This document shows positions 8,412 to 16,376 of a DNA stretch of 28,667 bases, piece by piece; position 1 is the stretch's first letter; each line of letters opens with the position of its first letter. The stretch comes from JBCDHN01 sp964351855 (lineage in GTDB: Bacteria > Verrucomicrobiota > Verrucomicrobiia > Verrucomicrobiales > DEV007): NCBI GenBank assembly GCA_964351855.1, contig CAYGQD010000077.1, forward strand, positions 1 to 28,667. Reading direction: 5' to 3'. The position numbers were made by a program, and so were the translations under genes. The notes below the pieces were generated by a model that saw only the letters and a list, made by a program, of their open reading frames with translations, was not told the origin of the DNA and did no database searches.

Positions 8412-10133
8412 ATGAAACGAACCCGCGCCGTAATTCTCATCTTTCTCGCTTTCCTTGGGCCGCTCGATGCTTCGGAACAGCCCAACATCGTTCTAATCCT
8501 TACCGATGACATGGGCTTCTCCGACATCGGATGTTATGGCGGCGAAATCAACACACCGAACATCGACAAGCTCGCCGAAGGCGGGGTCAAGTTTTCGCAG
8601 TTTTACAACTGTGGAAAATGCGAACCGAGCCGGGCGGCGTTGGCCACCGGACATCAGTGGTGGACCCACAACCCCGACGTCGCCATCCGAAAAGACAGTC
8701 CGAATTTCGGCGAAGTTATCCAGGCGGCCGGTTACCGAACCATGATGGTCGGCAAGTGGCACTGCGCCGGGGTTCCCTTCGAGCGCGGCTTCGACCGCCA
8801 TTTCGGCTTCATGGGTGGCGGGACCAACTTCTTTCTGGGCGACGATTCCTTCACCCTCGATGGCAAACCCTGGCCGTTACCGAAAGACGATTTCTATGTC
8901 ACCACCTCACTGAGCGACTATGCCGTGAAGTTCATTCGCGAAGAAAAGGCGACCCACCCTGACAAACCATTCTTTCTCTACTTGGCCTACAACGCCCCGC
9001 ACTCGCCCATCCAGGCACCAGCGGAAGAAGTCGCGAAGTATCGCGGCAAGTACCGAAAAGGCTGGGACGCCATTCGGCGCGAACGCTTCGAGAGGCAGCA
9101 GAAACTGGGACTGGCAGGTGAAGGGTGGCATTTGCCTGAACGGCCCGAAAATATTCCGGCCTGGGACTCTCTGGACGAGAAATCGCAAGATTTCGAAGAC
9201 CTGCGCATGGCTACTTACGCAGCGATGGTAGACAGCGTCGATCAAGGCGTCGGACGGGTCATGCAGACACTCGAAGAACTCGATATTACCGACAACACCT
9301 TGGTGATCTTCATGAACGACAACGGGGCCAGTCCAAATGACCGCATTCGACGTGGTGAGTTCGGAACCGCAAACGTCACCTGGAATGTCGGTCTGCCGTG
9401 GGCACACGCATCCAATACCCCGTTCAAATACTACAAGCGCACCCAACACAGCGGCGGCGTGACCACTCCATTCATCGCCCACTGGCCGGCAGCGGTTTCA
9501 CCGCGGAAGGAATTTGAAGATCAACCCTGCCACATTACCGACATCCAGCCGACCTTCATCGAGGTGGCCGGCGGAACGTATCCGCTCGATTTTGGCGGAA
9601 AAACACACCCGCCACTACCCGGTCGCTCCTTCGCGCCGATTCTCACCGGCGTAGAAAACCTGCCCCCACGCACCCTTCACTTTTCGTTGTTCAACAACAT
9701 GGCGGTGATCGACAGCGGATGGCGAATGGTCACCGCCTACGGACAACCGTGGCAGTTGTATAACTTGAGCAACGACCGCACCGAAACGCAGGATCTCGCA
9801 GGCTCGAATCCCGAACAACTCAAGCGAATGCTGGCGCTTCAGAAATCGTTTTTCGAAAGAGATGACGTCCGGCTCCGTCTCAGTTCCGGAGAACGGGAAC
9901 CGGAATACGCTCCAATATACAACGAAAGAGGAAAAATCGGCCCCGGCGCAAAAGAGGATCCGGATAACGAAACGCTGAACCTTCTCGTCGTGAAAGAAAT
10001 GGCCACCGGACGACAACTGAACGGAGCCGAGCTTGAAGAGTTGACAAAAAAGGCCAATGCCATCAACGCACGCAAATCAAGTTCTCCGTCAAAACCGAAG
10101 AAGAAACGAAAAAAAGAAGTCAAGAGTGAATGA
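8412..10133 (+). CDS. Exported arylsulfatase-family sulfatase
   Basis: A 573-residue S1-type sulfatase, last in the operon, starting 38 nt after its neighbour. A signal peptide (about 1-20) is followed by the N-terminal metal site TDD (D32-D33) and the formylglycine motif C70-E-P-S-R74. GKWHCAGVPFERGFDRHFGF and the second metal site MNDNG with following Lys/His residues are also present. The C-terminal part has the usual WQLYNLSNDRTETQDLA tail. The enzyme appears intact and probably hydrolyses sulfate esters of algal-type polysaccharide in the periplasm. Oddly, the last 15 or so residues form a very basic tail (KPKKKRKKEVKSE). Such tails recur in PVC secreted enzymes, but their role is unknown. 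The exact substrate cannot be read from sequence. Confidence 0.93.
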   Translation: MKRTRAVILIFLAFLGPLDASEQPNIVLILTDDMGFSDIGCYGGEINTPNIDKLAEGGVKFSQFYNCGKCEPSRAALATGHQWWTHNPDVAIRKDSPNFGEVIQAAGYRTMMVGKWHCAGVPFERGFDRHFGFMGGGTNFFLGDDSFTLDGKPWPLPKDDFYVTTSLSDYAVKFIREEKATHPDKPFFLYLAYNAPHSPIQAPAEEVAKYRGKYRKGWDAIRRERFERQQKLGLAGEGWHLPERPENIPAWDSLDEKSQDFEDLRMATYAAMVDSVDQGVGRVMQTLEELDITDNTLVIFMNDNGASPNDRIRRGEFGTANVTWNVGLPWAHASNTPFKYYKRTQHSGGVTTPFIAHWPAAVSPRKEFEDQPCHITDIQPTFIEVAGGTYPLDFGGKTHPPLPGRSFAPILTGVENLPPRTLHFSLFNNMAVIDSGWRMVTAYGQPWQLYNLSNDRTETQDLAGSNPEQLKRMLALQKSFFERDDVRLRLSSGEREPEYAPIYNERGKIGPGAKEDPDNETLNLLVVKEMATGRQLNGAELEELTKKANAINARKSSSPSKPKKKRKKEVKSE

Positions 10134-10375
10134 GCCATTTTACTGTCTCAGGATGCCGATGTATCGGAACTCTTTCCTTTGCTGTTCCCCTTACGTGAAC
10201 TTCTCCCGTTGCACTCGATCCGGACCGCAAGTCTGCGGGCCTTTCATTTCGTTTGATTTTTGGCCTTAGAAAAGCAAGCCGTGGCCGATTATTACAATAT
10301 CCGAAGCAGTCTAACAATACCGTCGTATCGTGAAATTGCGCTGTGTGCACTGTAAGCAGTCATGCCGGGTACCGT
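10134..10375. other. Intergenic junction between sulfatase operon and accessory region
   Basis: No gene is supported in these 242 bases. A short hairpin (CCGCA / TGCGG, 10225-10238, loop AGTC) followed by a T-rich stretch may end transcription of the sulfatase operon, but the 5-bp stem is weak. Base composition is less GC-rich than in the sulfatase genes. Confidence 0.4.
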
Positions 10376-10849
10376 TCATCGAGACGGAATCTCTGATCGC
10401 CCAATGGCAACCCCTTCATGGCGCAGATAGCGGTAAAGAGTTCCCCGGCTGATCTGAAGCGTGTCACAAATCTCTGAGATGCTGTGTTTTTGTTCGCGAT
10501 AAAGGGCTGCTGCGGCAATGGCGTTGCGCTTGGCATTGGCCGAAAGGCCCTTAGGTCGGCCACCAAATCGCCCGCGGGCTCTCGCGGCCGCCAAACCAGC
10601 ATTGGTTCGCTCCCTGATCAATTCGCGTTCAAATTCCGCGAGCGCCGCGAAGATGTTGAAGATCAGTTTTCCCTGAGAGGTGGTTGTGTCGATCGGATCA
10701 GTCAGGCACTTTAGACCAACCTCCTGCTCGTTGAGAGTGTCCACGATTTCGAGCAAATGCTTCAGCGAACGCCCCAACCGGTCGAGTTTCCAAATCAAGA
10801 TGGTGTCTCCGGAGCGAGGGTGGTCAAAAAAAGACCCCAAACCGCTCAT
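10376..10849 (-). pseudogene. Truncated serine recombinase (resolvase/invertase family)
   Basis: These 157 residues match the resolvase/invertase family from the middle of the catalytic domain onward. Recognisable parts are GDTILIWKLDRLGRS, the CLTDPIDTTTSQGKLIFNIF stretch, the long helix LAEFERELIRERT and a C-terminal Hin-like helix-turn-helix (SISEICDTLQISRGTLYRYL). The first 55 or so residues are absent, including the catalytic serine (normally in YARVST near residue 10). The apparent ATG lies in the loop of the terminator hairpin at 10834-10866 with a stop codon directly before it. The first residues (MSGLGSFF) are therefore terminator sequence, not protein family. It is a remnant of a transposon resolvase or invertase and is not expected to be active, though the DNA-binding part could persist. 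Confidence 0.85.
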
Positions 10850-10866
10850 TCAGAGCGGCTTGGGGT
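10825..10866 (-). terminator. Rho-independent terminator on the minus strand
   Basis: A 14-nt stem (10834-10847 pairing with 10853-10866, one A/C mismatch) encloses a 5-nt loop. On the minus strand it is followed directly by seven Ts (10826-10832 read as A on plus). It lies just 3' of the tRNA-Met fragment and was probably the terminator of the original tRNA gene. Confidence 0.85.
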
Positions 10867-10881
10867 TTGAGAGAGTAAGAC

Positions 10882-10921
10882 GCGGGGGCCAGATTTGAAC
10901 TGACGACCTTCAGGTTATGAG
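10882..10921 (-). other. 3' half of a tRNA-Met (CAT) gene: probable att site
   Basis: Read on the minus strand, 40 nt match a tRNA from the anticodon loop (CTCATAA) through the 3' anticodon stem and variable loop. The T arm (GTCAG, TTCAAAT, CTGGC) and the acceptor strand (CCCCGC) follow. It differs at only about three positions from the matching part of the E. coli initiator tRNA-fMet as I remember it. The 5' half is missing: upstream bases cannot form the anticodon stem, D arm or acceptor. A tRNA 3' half next to a tyrosine integrase is the standard att remnant of an integrative element. The complete tRNA would be expected at the other end of the element, to the right and outside the window. 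Confidence 0.8.
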
Positions 10922-11025
10922 AAGGAAGGCAGTTGCATAAATAGCGTTTTTCGTCACTACCCGTGCCCCAACCTGTGCCCAAAATTTCTTGAAGACGTTC
11001 GTAAATTGGGCCATTTGGTGAGGCC

Positions 11026-12243
11026 ATGCCTACCCAGAAACGAAGCTCAATACGAGGCATCTCGCAATTCGTTGCCGGTGAATGCACTCTCAAACTCAAG
11101 GAATTGACTGAGGTGGAAGGGGGCTACCGTTGGAAAACCTTTCTGATTGAATGGAGACACGACGGCCAACGATTTCGCAGAAAGTTCAAGGAACGTCGCG
11201 ATGCTGATTCTTTCATCTATAGGAAGCAAGTCGAACTTGCGAATGACGCGGGAGCTCGTCATCGCGTTACGACTCGTCTGAGTCAGGATCAGATCAATGA
11301 GGCGGAGGATGCGTTTCATCGCCTTGGCGAGCGATACGATCTGCGGCAGGCTGTCGACCTTTTCCTGGACCGCTTTTGCGAACCAGACTTCCAAATTCGG
11401 TTTGATGAAGCAATCCCGAGGTTTCTTGACGGCAAGGAATCTGAAGGTGTCCGGTCTCGTACGCTCGTGCAGCTGAAATCCACAATGACCCGGTTCGGAC
11501 ACTTTACAGAGAATGCACCGGTGCATGAAATTGGAGTTGCTGAAGTGGAAGAGTTTCTTCGTAGCCTACGCGGACGCGATGGGGTAAGCCCGGCTAGCCA
11601 GAAAACGTGGAACAATTCCCGGGCAGAACTGTCGAGTTTCTTTTCCTGGTGTGCCGATCCGCGACGCCGATGGATTTCGGAGAATCCCGTGAAACAGGTT
11701 GTGAAATTCCGGAAAATTGATCGCGATTTACCCAAAATCCTCTCGGTGGAAAAGGCCGCGGAACTCATGGCTCACGTTGAGCGCTTCAAAAAGGGACGAC
11801 TCACTCGCTATTTTACTCTAGCGTTGTTTGCAGGATTGAGAAGCGGACCCGGTGGGGAGATTCACAAACTTGCCGCATCGCCCGAGCGCGACCAATTGAT
11901 CGACCTAGAGAGGGGGGTGATCCAAATCACTCCTGCAATTTCAAAAACCGGGCAGAAACGGCAGATTGCCATTCGGCCAAACCTTCGGTCATGGCTTGAA
12001 TTTTCGAATCCAGTGATTCTTCCGTCGAATTACGACCGAGATCTGAAGGACCTTCGCAGAGCGTTTGGGCTGAGTCACGACATTCTGCGCCACAGCTTTA
12101 TCAGCTACCATGTCGCGGCTTTTCGCTCGATCGGGGACGCGGCTATTGAGGCCGGAAATTCGGAGGCAGTAACAAAGCGGCATTACCTCAATCTTGCGAC
12201 GCAAGCGGAGGGCAAGGCATTTTGGGAAATCAGCCCAAGCTAG
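11026..12243 (+). CDS. Tyrosine recombinase / phage-type integrase
   Basis: A 405-residue site-specific recombinase that would integrate and excise the element. An N-terminal Arm/SAM-like DNA-binding region spans about 85-210, followed by the catalytic domain (about 235-400). The catalytic set is visible: Arg in LALFAGLRSG, a beta-hairpin Lys in ISKTGQKRQI, the H-x-L-R-H box in HDILRHSFISYH, and the nucleophile Tyr in TKRHYLNLA. It appears intact. It starts about 100 nt from the tRNA-Met 3' half and reads away from it, so that fragment is its probable attachment site. It converges with the XRE-type gene, leaving 12 nt between the stops. A purine-rich GGTGAGG precedes the ATG. Confidence 0.92.
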   Translation: MPTQKRSSIRGISQFVAGECTLKLKELTEVEGGYRWKTFLIEWRHDGQRFRRKFKERRDADSFIYRKQVELANDAGARHRVTTRLSQDQINEAEDAFHRLGERYDLRQAVDLFLDRFCEPDFQIRFDEAIPRFLDGKESEGVRSRTLVQLKSTMTRFGHFTENAPVHEIGVAEVEEFLRSLRGRDGVSPASQKTWNNSRAELSSFFSWCADPRRRWISENPVKQVVKFRKIDRDLPKILSVEKAAELMAHVERFKKGRLTRYFTLALFAGLRSGPGGEIHKLAASPERDQLIDLERGVIQITPAISKTGQKRQIAIRPNLRSWLEFSNPVILPSNYDRDLKDLRRAFGLSHDILRHSFISYHVAAFRSIGDAAIEAGNSEAVTKRHYLNLATQAEGKAFWEISPS

Positions 12244-12255
12244 CGACGACCATCC

Positions 12256-13005
12256 TCAAGGGGCGGGCTTGGTCGGCAAATCCATTGTCATAGGTTGAGC
12301 CGAAAGGCCCTCCCTTAGCCAGTCTGCGCTGAAGGACGGGATCCAAAATGGGGCGCTGGAAAGCGTGGGCACGAGGAGCATGACCTGCGTTTTCTTGCTG
12401 CGCGCTTCCTCGGGCGAAAAAGAGCCCTCCATTTTTCGTTCACGAGGATCTACCAGGAACGCTTTGCCGTCGGGAAATGTGCTACCATCCCATTTCGCCC
12501 CATGGAGCCAGATGTAGTTTTCGAGCAGTTTGAGGACTTGAGGCTCCAACTTAAATTCCCGGACCACCTCGTCAAGCTTCTGGCCCAAGGCATGCCGTAC
12601 TGCCATCGCCTTCTTCGCTCGGCCTGCCGCATTCAGGACAAAACCCGTCCAAGCGGCCAAATCTTCGAGCATTTCGTCGATTATTTTTTGACAAACCGAA
12701 CGTTTCCAATCCCGCCAGTGCCTCCGTTCGTAAGGTTCGGGCTCATCAGCAGAGTTTTCTGGAGTCGATGGCAGCTGAATCGCCATCGGTTCAGGCGGGT
12801 TCTCCCTGTCCGCCCTTCCAGGATCAACTTGGGCACCACAATAGCAAGCGATCCGCCTAGCGAAGTCATCGCTGACAGGAAGCCGGAAGGTTTCGATTTT
12901 GGCAACGTGTTCGCGAGAAACACCGAGCGAAGCTGCGAATTGCTCCTGCGTTTGACTGATGACTTGCCGGACAATTGTGACAGGGTGTCTATTTTGTAGT
13001 CTCAT
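12256..13005 (-). CDS. XRE-family helix-turn-helix protein with unknown C-terminal domain
   Basis: A 249-residue protein. Residues about 10-65 form a Cro/C1-type helix-turn-helix (TQEQFAASLGVSREHVAKIETFRLPVSDDFARRIACYCG). Then come a Pro/Glu-rich linker (about 68-95) and a mainly helical region I do not recognise (WKRSVCQKIIDEMLEDLAAW and onward). It is probably a DNA-binding regulator of the element. It is transcribed away from the small HTH gene at 13094, sharing an 88-bp divergent intergenic region where its operator would be expected, and converges with the integrase. The function of the C-terminal 150 residues is unknown. Confidence 0.75.
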   Translation of the reverse strand: MRLQNRHPVTIVRQVISQTQEQFAASLGVSREHVAKIETFRLPVSDDFARRIACYCGAQVDPGRADRENPPEPMAIQLPSTPENSADEPEPYERRHWRDWKRSVCQKIIDEMLEDLAAWTGFVLNAAGRAKKAMAVRHALGQKLDEVVREFKLEPQVLKLLENYIWLHGAKWDGSTFPDGKAFLVDPRERKMEGSFSPEEARSKKTQVMLLVPTLSSAPFWIPSFSADWLREGLSAQPMTMDLPTKPAP

Positions 13006-13093
13006 ATTACAAACCTTTCATTGGAACATAAAACATAGGCATTTGCAACAAACTTCTTGAAGCGATTTTTTGGTGGCGATAGCATGCTCGAAA

Positions 13094-13330
13094 ATGAAAG
13101 CCGATGAAAACCCAGAACAAGCAGTAGCAAGCAGAGGACTCGTTGATGCGGTCAAATGCCTCGAAATCCTCTTCCCGCACCACGCTAGTCGCCCGTCCCT
13201 GCGTTGGTTCCGGGAAATGCAGGCAAAGCGACTGATCCCATTCCGAAAGATTGGTCGCTTCGTCTACTTCGATGCCGATGAAGTTCGTCGCGCCCTGGAT
13301 CGTCAGTTTACGATTCATCCTAAGCCGTGA
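13094..13330 (+). CDS. Small excisionase/AlpA-like HTH protein
   Basis: A 78-residue protein from the ATG at 13094 (TTG 13070 and GTG 13073 are possible longer starts in frame). The core resembles the MerR-like fold of excisionases and AlpA-type regulators: a helical part (SRPSLRWFREMQAKRLIPFRK) is followed by the wing IGRFVYFDADEVRRAL. It could be the recombination directionality factor for the nearby integrase, or a regulator. It faces away from the XRE-type gene. The assignment rests on fold-like pattern only; no clear Shine-Dalgarno sequence precedes either start. Confidence 0.6.
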   Translation: MKADENPEQAVASRGLVDAVKCLEILFPHHASRPSLRWFREMQAKRLIPFRKIGRFVYFDADEVRRALDRQFTIHPKP

Positions 13331-13376
13331 ACCCACCAAAGGATGACTGGCTCAGAAAATGTTTGAGAGCCTCTGC

Positions 13377-13431
13377 AACCCAAAATCCATGAACCCAAAA
13401 TCCATGAACCCAAAATCCATGAACCCAAAAT
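13377..13431 (+). repeat. Tandem 15-bp direct repeat (3.7 copies)
   Basis: Three perfect copies of AACCCAAAATCCATG (13377-13391, 13392-13406, 13407-13421) are followed by a partial fourth (13422-13431). They lie in the gap between the small HTH gene and the SprT-like gene. Confidence 0.95.
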
Positions 13432-13503
13432 ATACCCAATGAAGGAATCGAATTTCCCCCTTTTCATTCTCAATCTTAAGCAAAAAACCAACAACATCTA
13501 ATT

Positions 13504-14043
13504 ATGAATCCTAACGAACTTTTTAAACAGTTAAACCAGCAATTTTTTAACGGAGAATTGCCAGATTACAAAATCGAATTTGTTCCGGTTGAAGAACTTG
13601 AACCTGACGATGGCGACGAAGGCGGCGAGCACATCGGAGCAGAAAAAATCATTCGCCTAACGGAACCGCTGCGTGATCGGCCGGAGGCATTGCGCAGAAT
13701 GCTGATCCATGAAATGATTCATGCCCTAACCGGTGACGATCACGATGAAGCCTTTTTTGACAAAATGGTCGAGATTGCCAGAACAGGGGAAGACTGGGCA
13801 TGGGATGAGGCCAAGGAATACCACCCTTGCAGTCTGAAGACCATGATCTACGTGTGGCGGAATTATTGCCATCATCCAATCATGAGGCTTGAGGGTGACC
13901 CTCGAACCACCTGTTCATGCAAGGCGTGCGGAGGATGGAGAGAGAGCGGAGAACTAAGTTCCGAGTCGATCGAAGAATGGCAACCGTGGGCACCGGACGA
14001 CGCCCCGCCCCATATTCGTGGACCGCTGCCATGTCCTTGGTAA
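13504..14043 (+). CDS. SprT-like zinc metalloprotease-domain protein
   Basis: A 179-residue protein with the SprT-like layout. The N-terminal helix LFKQLNQQFFNGELPDYKI is typical of the family. The zinc-protease motif H69-E-M-I-H73 sits in a helix, with a third likely ligand at His80 (GDDHDEAF). A Cys-containing C-terminal part (C137-S-C-K-A-C142) may bind a second zinc, although the usual two CxxC pairs are not complete. SprT-like proteins are linked to proteolysis of DNA-bound proteins in eukaryotes (Spartan). In bacteria they are poorly understood and often found on mobile elements. The gene is alone, with no Shine-Dalgarno sequence near the ATG. Function here is not known. Confidence 0.8.
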   Translation: MNPNELFKQLNQQFFNGELPDYKIEFVPVEELEPDDGDEGGEHIGAEKIIRLTEPLRDRPEALRRMLIHEMIHALTGDDHDEAFFDKMVEIARTGEDWAWDEAKEYHPCSLKTMIYVWRNYCHHPIMRLEGDPRTTCSCKACGGWRESGELSSESIEEWQPWAPDDAPPHIRGPLPCPW

Positions 14044-14158
14044 CAAATGACAATCATCCCACAGGAGATGCAAAAGTGCCTGGTTGCCGACTCCCCTAGC
14101 AATACTTTTCCGGCCACCTCCCTTCGCCCTCGGCTTCGGAACAGCTGAACCGCCAGAA

Positions 14159-14220
14159 AGCAACCAGCAACCAGCAACCAGCAACCAGCAACCAGCAACC
14201 AGCAACCAGCAACCGCAACC
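14159..14220 (+). repeat. Heptanucleotide tandem repeat (AGCAACC)n
   Basis: Eight perfect copies of AGCAACC run from 14159 to 14214, followed by a ninth copy missing one base (14215-14220). Such heptamer arrays change length by slippage. Nothing shows that they are translated. Confidence 0.97.
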
Positions 14221-14247
14221 AGCAATCCAGATTGGGATTGCTGGTTG
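14216..14247. repeat. Inverted repeat next to the heptamer array
   Basis: CAACCAGCAATCC (14216-14228) pairs perfectly with GGATTGCTGGTTG (14235-14247) around a 6-nt loop. The left arm is made from the last heptamer copy. No T-run follows, so it is not an obvious terminator. Confidence 0.9.
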
Positions 14248-14374
14248 CTGGTATAAACCCCAAGTAGTCTGCTCCCGTGAGGAGCCGTGTCAGAAGACCG
14301 CTGCCCATCCTATCGCCAAAAACGAAGCAGCAATACTCGTTGCAAGAATGGGACGAAATCGCTTGTGTGCAGGT

Positions 14375-14668
14375 CTAAGCTCCTTGAAAATCCTGCGCGC
14401 TTCCGTGGTAAGTTTTGCAGCTTCCGAGTGTGCGATCAAGTCGTGCTTTCTTCGCTCCGAGGCCGTTGCGGAATTGACGGAGGTCCCGGGCCGTCACCGC
14501 CCTTACAGGCTCGGCGTGGATTTCAAGAGCCTTAGAGACTTGGATCACCGCCGCGCCTTCACGAGGAGCGCTTTCTACGAGCGAATCAACCTCAGCAAGA
14601 AGGCGGTTGCCCACGGACTCGGCCTTAACCAAGGCGGCCTCGGCGCGAGTGAGTGCCTGTTGGGCCGT
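14375..14668 (-). pseudogene. Possible gene remnant, unknown family
   Basis: An open minus-strand stretch with protein-like helical composition (TAQQALTRAEAALVKAES, LLAEVDSLVESAPREGAAVI) but no ATG at its start and a stop directly upstream (TAG before 14668). It could be a fragment of a phage or plasmid gene. I do not recognise a family. The overlapping plus-strand frame is lower in complexity and includes the heptamer repeats. Confidence 0.3.
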
Positions 14669-14700
14669 CTAGGTGCTTCTCTTCAGGGCGCGGCGTGAAG

Positions 14701-14848
14701 GCCATTCTCTCTTCAGTCTGCTGAACCAGGAGTCCATGACAATTCAGTTCAAAATGGTGAGTATGGAATAGAGGATCTCATCGCCCCACTTCACCGCGTA
14801 GCCGCCCCGACCGGCTAAGCATCGCCAGGAATGCGGGCTGGTCGAAAA
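14701..14848. other. Intergenic, nothing recognisable
   Basis: I see no gene, RNA or repeat here. It separates the minus-strand remnant from the doubtful frames at 14831-15268. Confidence 0.4.
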
Positions 14849-15259
14849 TCAGACAAACCTACAGTTCGCAGGCAGGCCCTGCTTGATCTTCGCCCATTCA
14901 TTTCCGAAAGCTGCTGCTACATCAGCTTCTTCGCACGGCTCTTCGAAATCTTCATAAAAGGCAGGGTTTTTCACCCAGGAAACCACCATTCCCGTGATGC
15001 ATGTGCCGGAACATACTTTGAGTATTCGTTGGGAAACGGTCGGGACCGAATGCCTCTTTTTCCAAGAGCGGTTGTTCACCTGAAAAAGACATTGCGAGTG
15101 GATGCGAACCACCTCCAACTGCGGGATGGCAAACCGTTGAATCCACAAGCGCACGTAGAGGTTAGCGTGTTTGCTGATGAGATGCCGCCGCTCCATCTCG
15201 AGTTCGACCCGAGCGTCATCAGAGGCAAGTGGGAGTTGCCCTTGTCGTCCTCTGTGCAA
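14849..15259 (-). CDS. Doubtful hypothetical protein (strand uncertain)
   Basis: A 136-residue minus-strand frame. Its C-terminal half looks protein-like (SWVKNPAFYEDFEEPCEEAD, then AAAFGNEWAKIKQGL). A competing plus-strand frame (14831-15268, 145 residues) covers the same DNA, and its C-terminal half (HLKKTLRVDANHLQLRDGK, HVEVSVFADEMPPLHLEFD) is also plausible. I cannot decide between them by eye, and neither has a recognised family. Given the remnants around it, a decayed gene is as likely as a working one. Confidence 0.25.
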   Translation of the reverse strand: MHRGRQGQLPLASDDARVELEMERRHLISKHANLYVRLWIQRFAIPQLEVVRIHSQCLFQVNNRSWKKRHSVPTVSQRILKVCSGTCITGMVVSWVKNPAFYEDFEEPCEEADVAAAFGNEWAKIKQGLPANCRFV

Positions 15260-15279
15260 TTTGACTAAGACATCGCACC

Positions 15280-16371
15280 ATGAGCATTTACAGAATCACC
15301 CCGGACAAAATGGAATCGGTTCCGCGAACGACGTTCGCTGCGGAGCAGATTCTCGAACGCAATGACATCCAACGTCTGCTGCGGCAGGACATCTCTCCCA
15401 TCGGGAGCGACCTGATGGTCATCGCCGAGGAATACGGGGAGTGGGAAAAGGTCAATCGCCGGATCGATCTCCTCTGCCTGAACCAGCGTGGTGATCTGGT
15501 CGTGGTGGAGATCAAACGCACTGAAGACGGTGGTCACATGGAACTTCAGGCGCTGCGCTACGCAGCCATGGTGTCCAGCATGACCCTGCAACAGGCGATC
15601 CAAACTCACGCGCGATCCAGCAACCAAGAGGAGGACGAGGCAAGGGGCCAAATCCTCGACTTTTTAGAATCCGGCACCTCCACGGATATCGAACTCACCG
15701 GTGAAGTGCGAATCATTCTGGTCTCGGCGGATTTCTCGACCGAAGTCGCCACGGCGGTCCTTTGGCTGAACAAGCAGGGGCTGGACATTACCTGCATCCG
15801 GCTGCGGCCCTACAAGATGGGAAACGACGTGGTGATCGACGTCACCCAAATCATCCCGCTGCCTGAGGCGGCTGATTACGAGGTGAAGCTGCGGACGCAG
15901 GAGCGGGAGAAGCGCAGGGCGGAAGGAGCGGTAAGCGAAACCTACCGAAAGTTCTGGAGCCAACTGATCGAGCGCTCTCAGCAAAGCACCAATCTGTTGG
16001 CTAATCGAAGTCCAGTCGCGAACAATTGGTTGGAATTTCCGGCAGGCCGCACGGGATTTCGGTGGAGCCTTCGGCTGAAGCCGGATGCCTGCAATGTCGA
16101 GTGCCTGATCTCCATTCAGAAAGACCGGGACAAGTCGATGGCAGCCTTCCAGGACTTGCTGGCCCGGCGCGAAGAGATTGAAAAAGGCGTCGGAAATCCC
16201 ATTGAGTGGGATCCATACGAGAAAGGGATTGTGAAGATCGTCTACAAGCCGCTGTCGAAAGGTTGGAGCCACGACGAGAGTTCATGGCCCGAATTGCAGG
16301 ACGAGATGATCGAAATCTTGGTCCGCTTCACTGCTGCGCTCGGGCCCGCCATCGAATCTTTGAAGAAGTAA
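15280..16371 (+). CDS. PD-(D/E)xK nuclease-like protein with DUF4268-type C-terminus
   Basis: A 363-residue protein. The N-terminal half has a restriction-endonuclease-like core: D63 in RRIDLLCLN, E77-x-K79 in LVVVEIKRT, and a Q90-x-x-x-Y94 helix (ELQALRYAA). These are the metal-binding and structural positions of the PD-(D/E)xK superfamily (NucS/DUF91-like). The C-terminal part (about 225-360; YRKFWSQLIER, WLEFPAGRTGFRWSLRL) resembles DUF4268. Such proteins are often found in defence and mobile regions, but the substrate is unknown. A broken gene follows after 5 nt and may have been its partner. All visible catalytic residues are present, so it may be active. Confidence 0.75.
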   Translation: MSIYRITPDKMESVPRTTFAAEQILERNDIQRLLRQDISPIGSDLMVIAEEYGEWEKVNRRIDLLCLNQRGDLVVVEIKRTEDGGHMELQALRYAAMVSSMTLQQAIQTHARSSNQEEDEARGQILDFLESGTSTDIELTGEVRIILVSADFSTEVATAVLWLNKQGLDITCIRLRPYKMGNDVVIDVTQIIPLPEAADYEVKLRTQEREKRRAEGAVSETYRKFWSQLIERSQQSTNLLANRSPVANNWLEFPAGRTGFRWSLRLKPDACNVECLISIQKDRDKSMAAFQDLLARREEIEKGVGNPIEWDPYEKGIVKIVYKPLSKGWSHDESSWPELQDEMIEILVRFTAALGPAIESLKK

Positions 16372-16376
16372 CTCTA

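Noticed and set aside
10225..10250. Hairpin CCGCA-AGTC-TGCGG followed by T-rich DNA after the sulfatase operon
   Set aside because: A 5-bp stem with an interrupted T-run is too weak to call a terminator with confidence.
14084..14698. Long plus-strand frame of 204 codons through the heptamer array
   Set aside because: Much of it is a translation of the AGCAACC repeat and the inverted repeat; the rest has no protein-like pattern.
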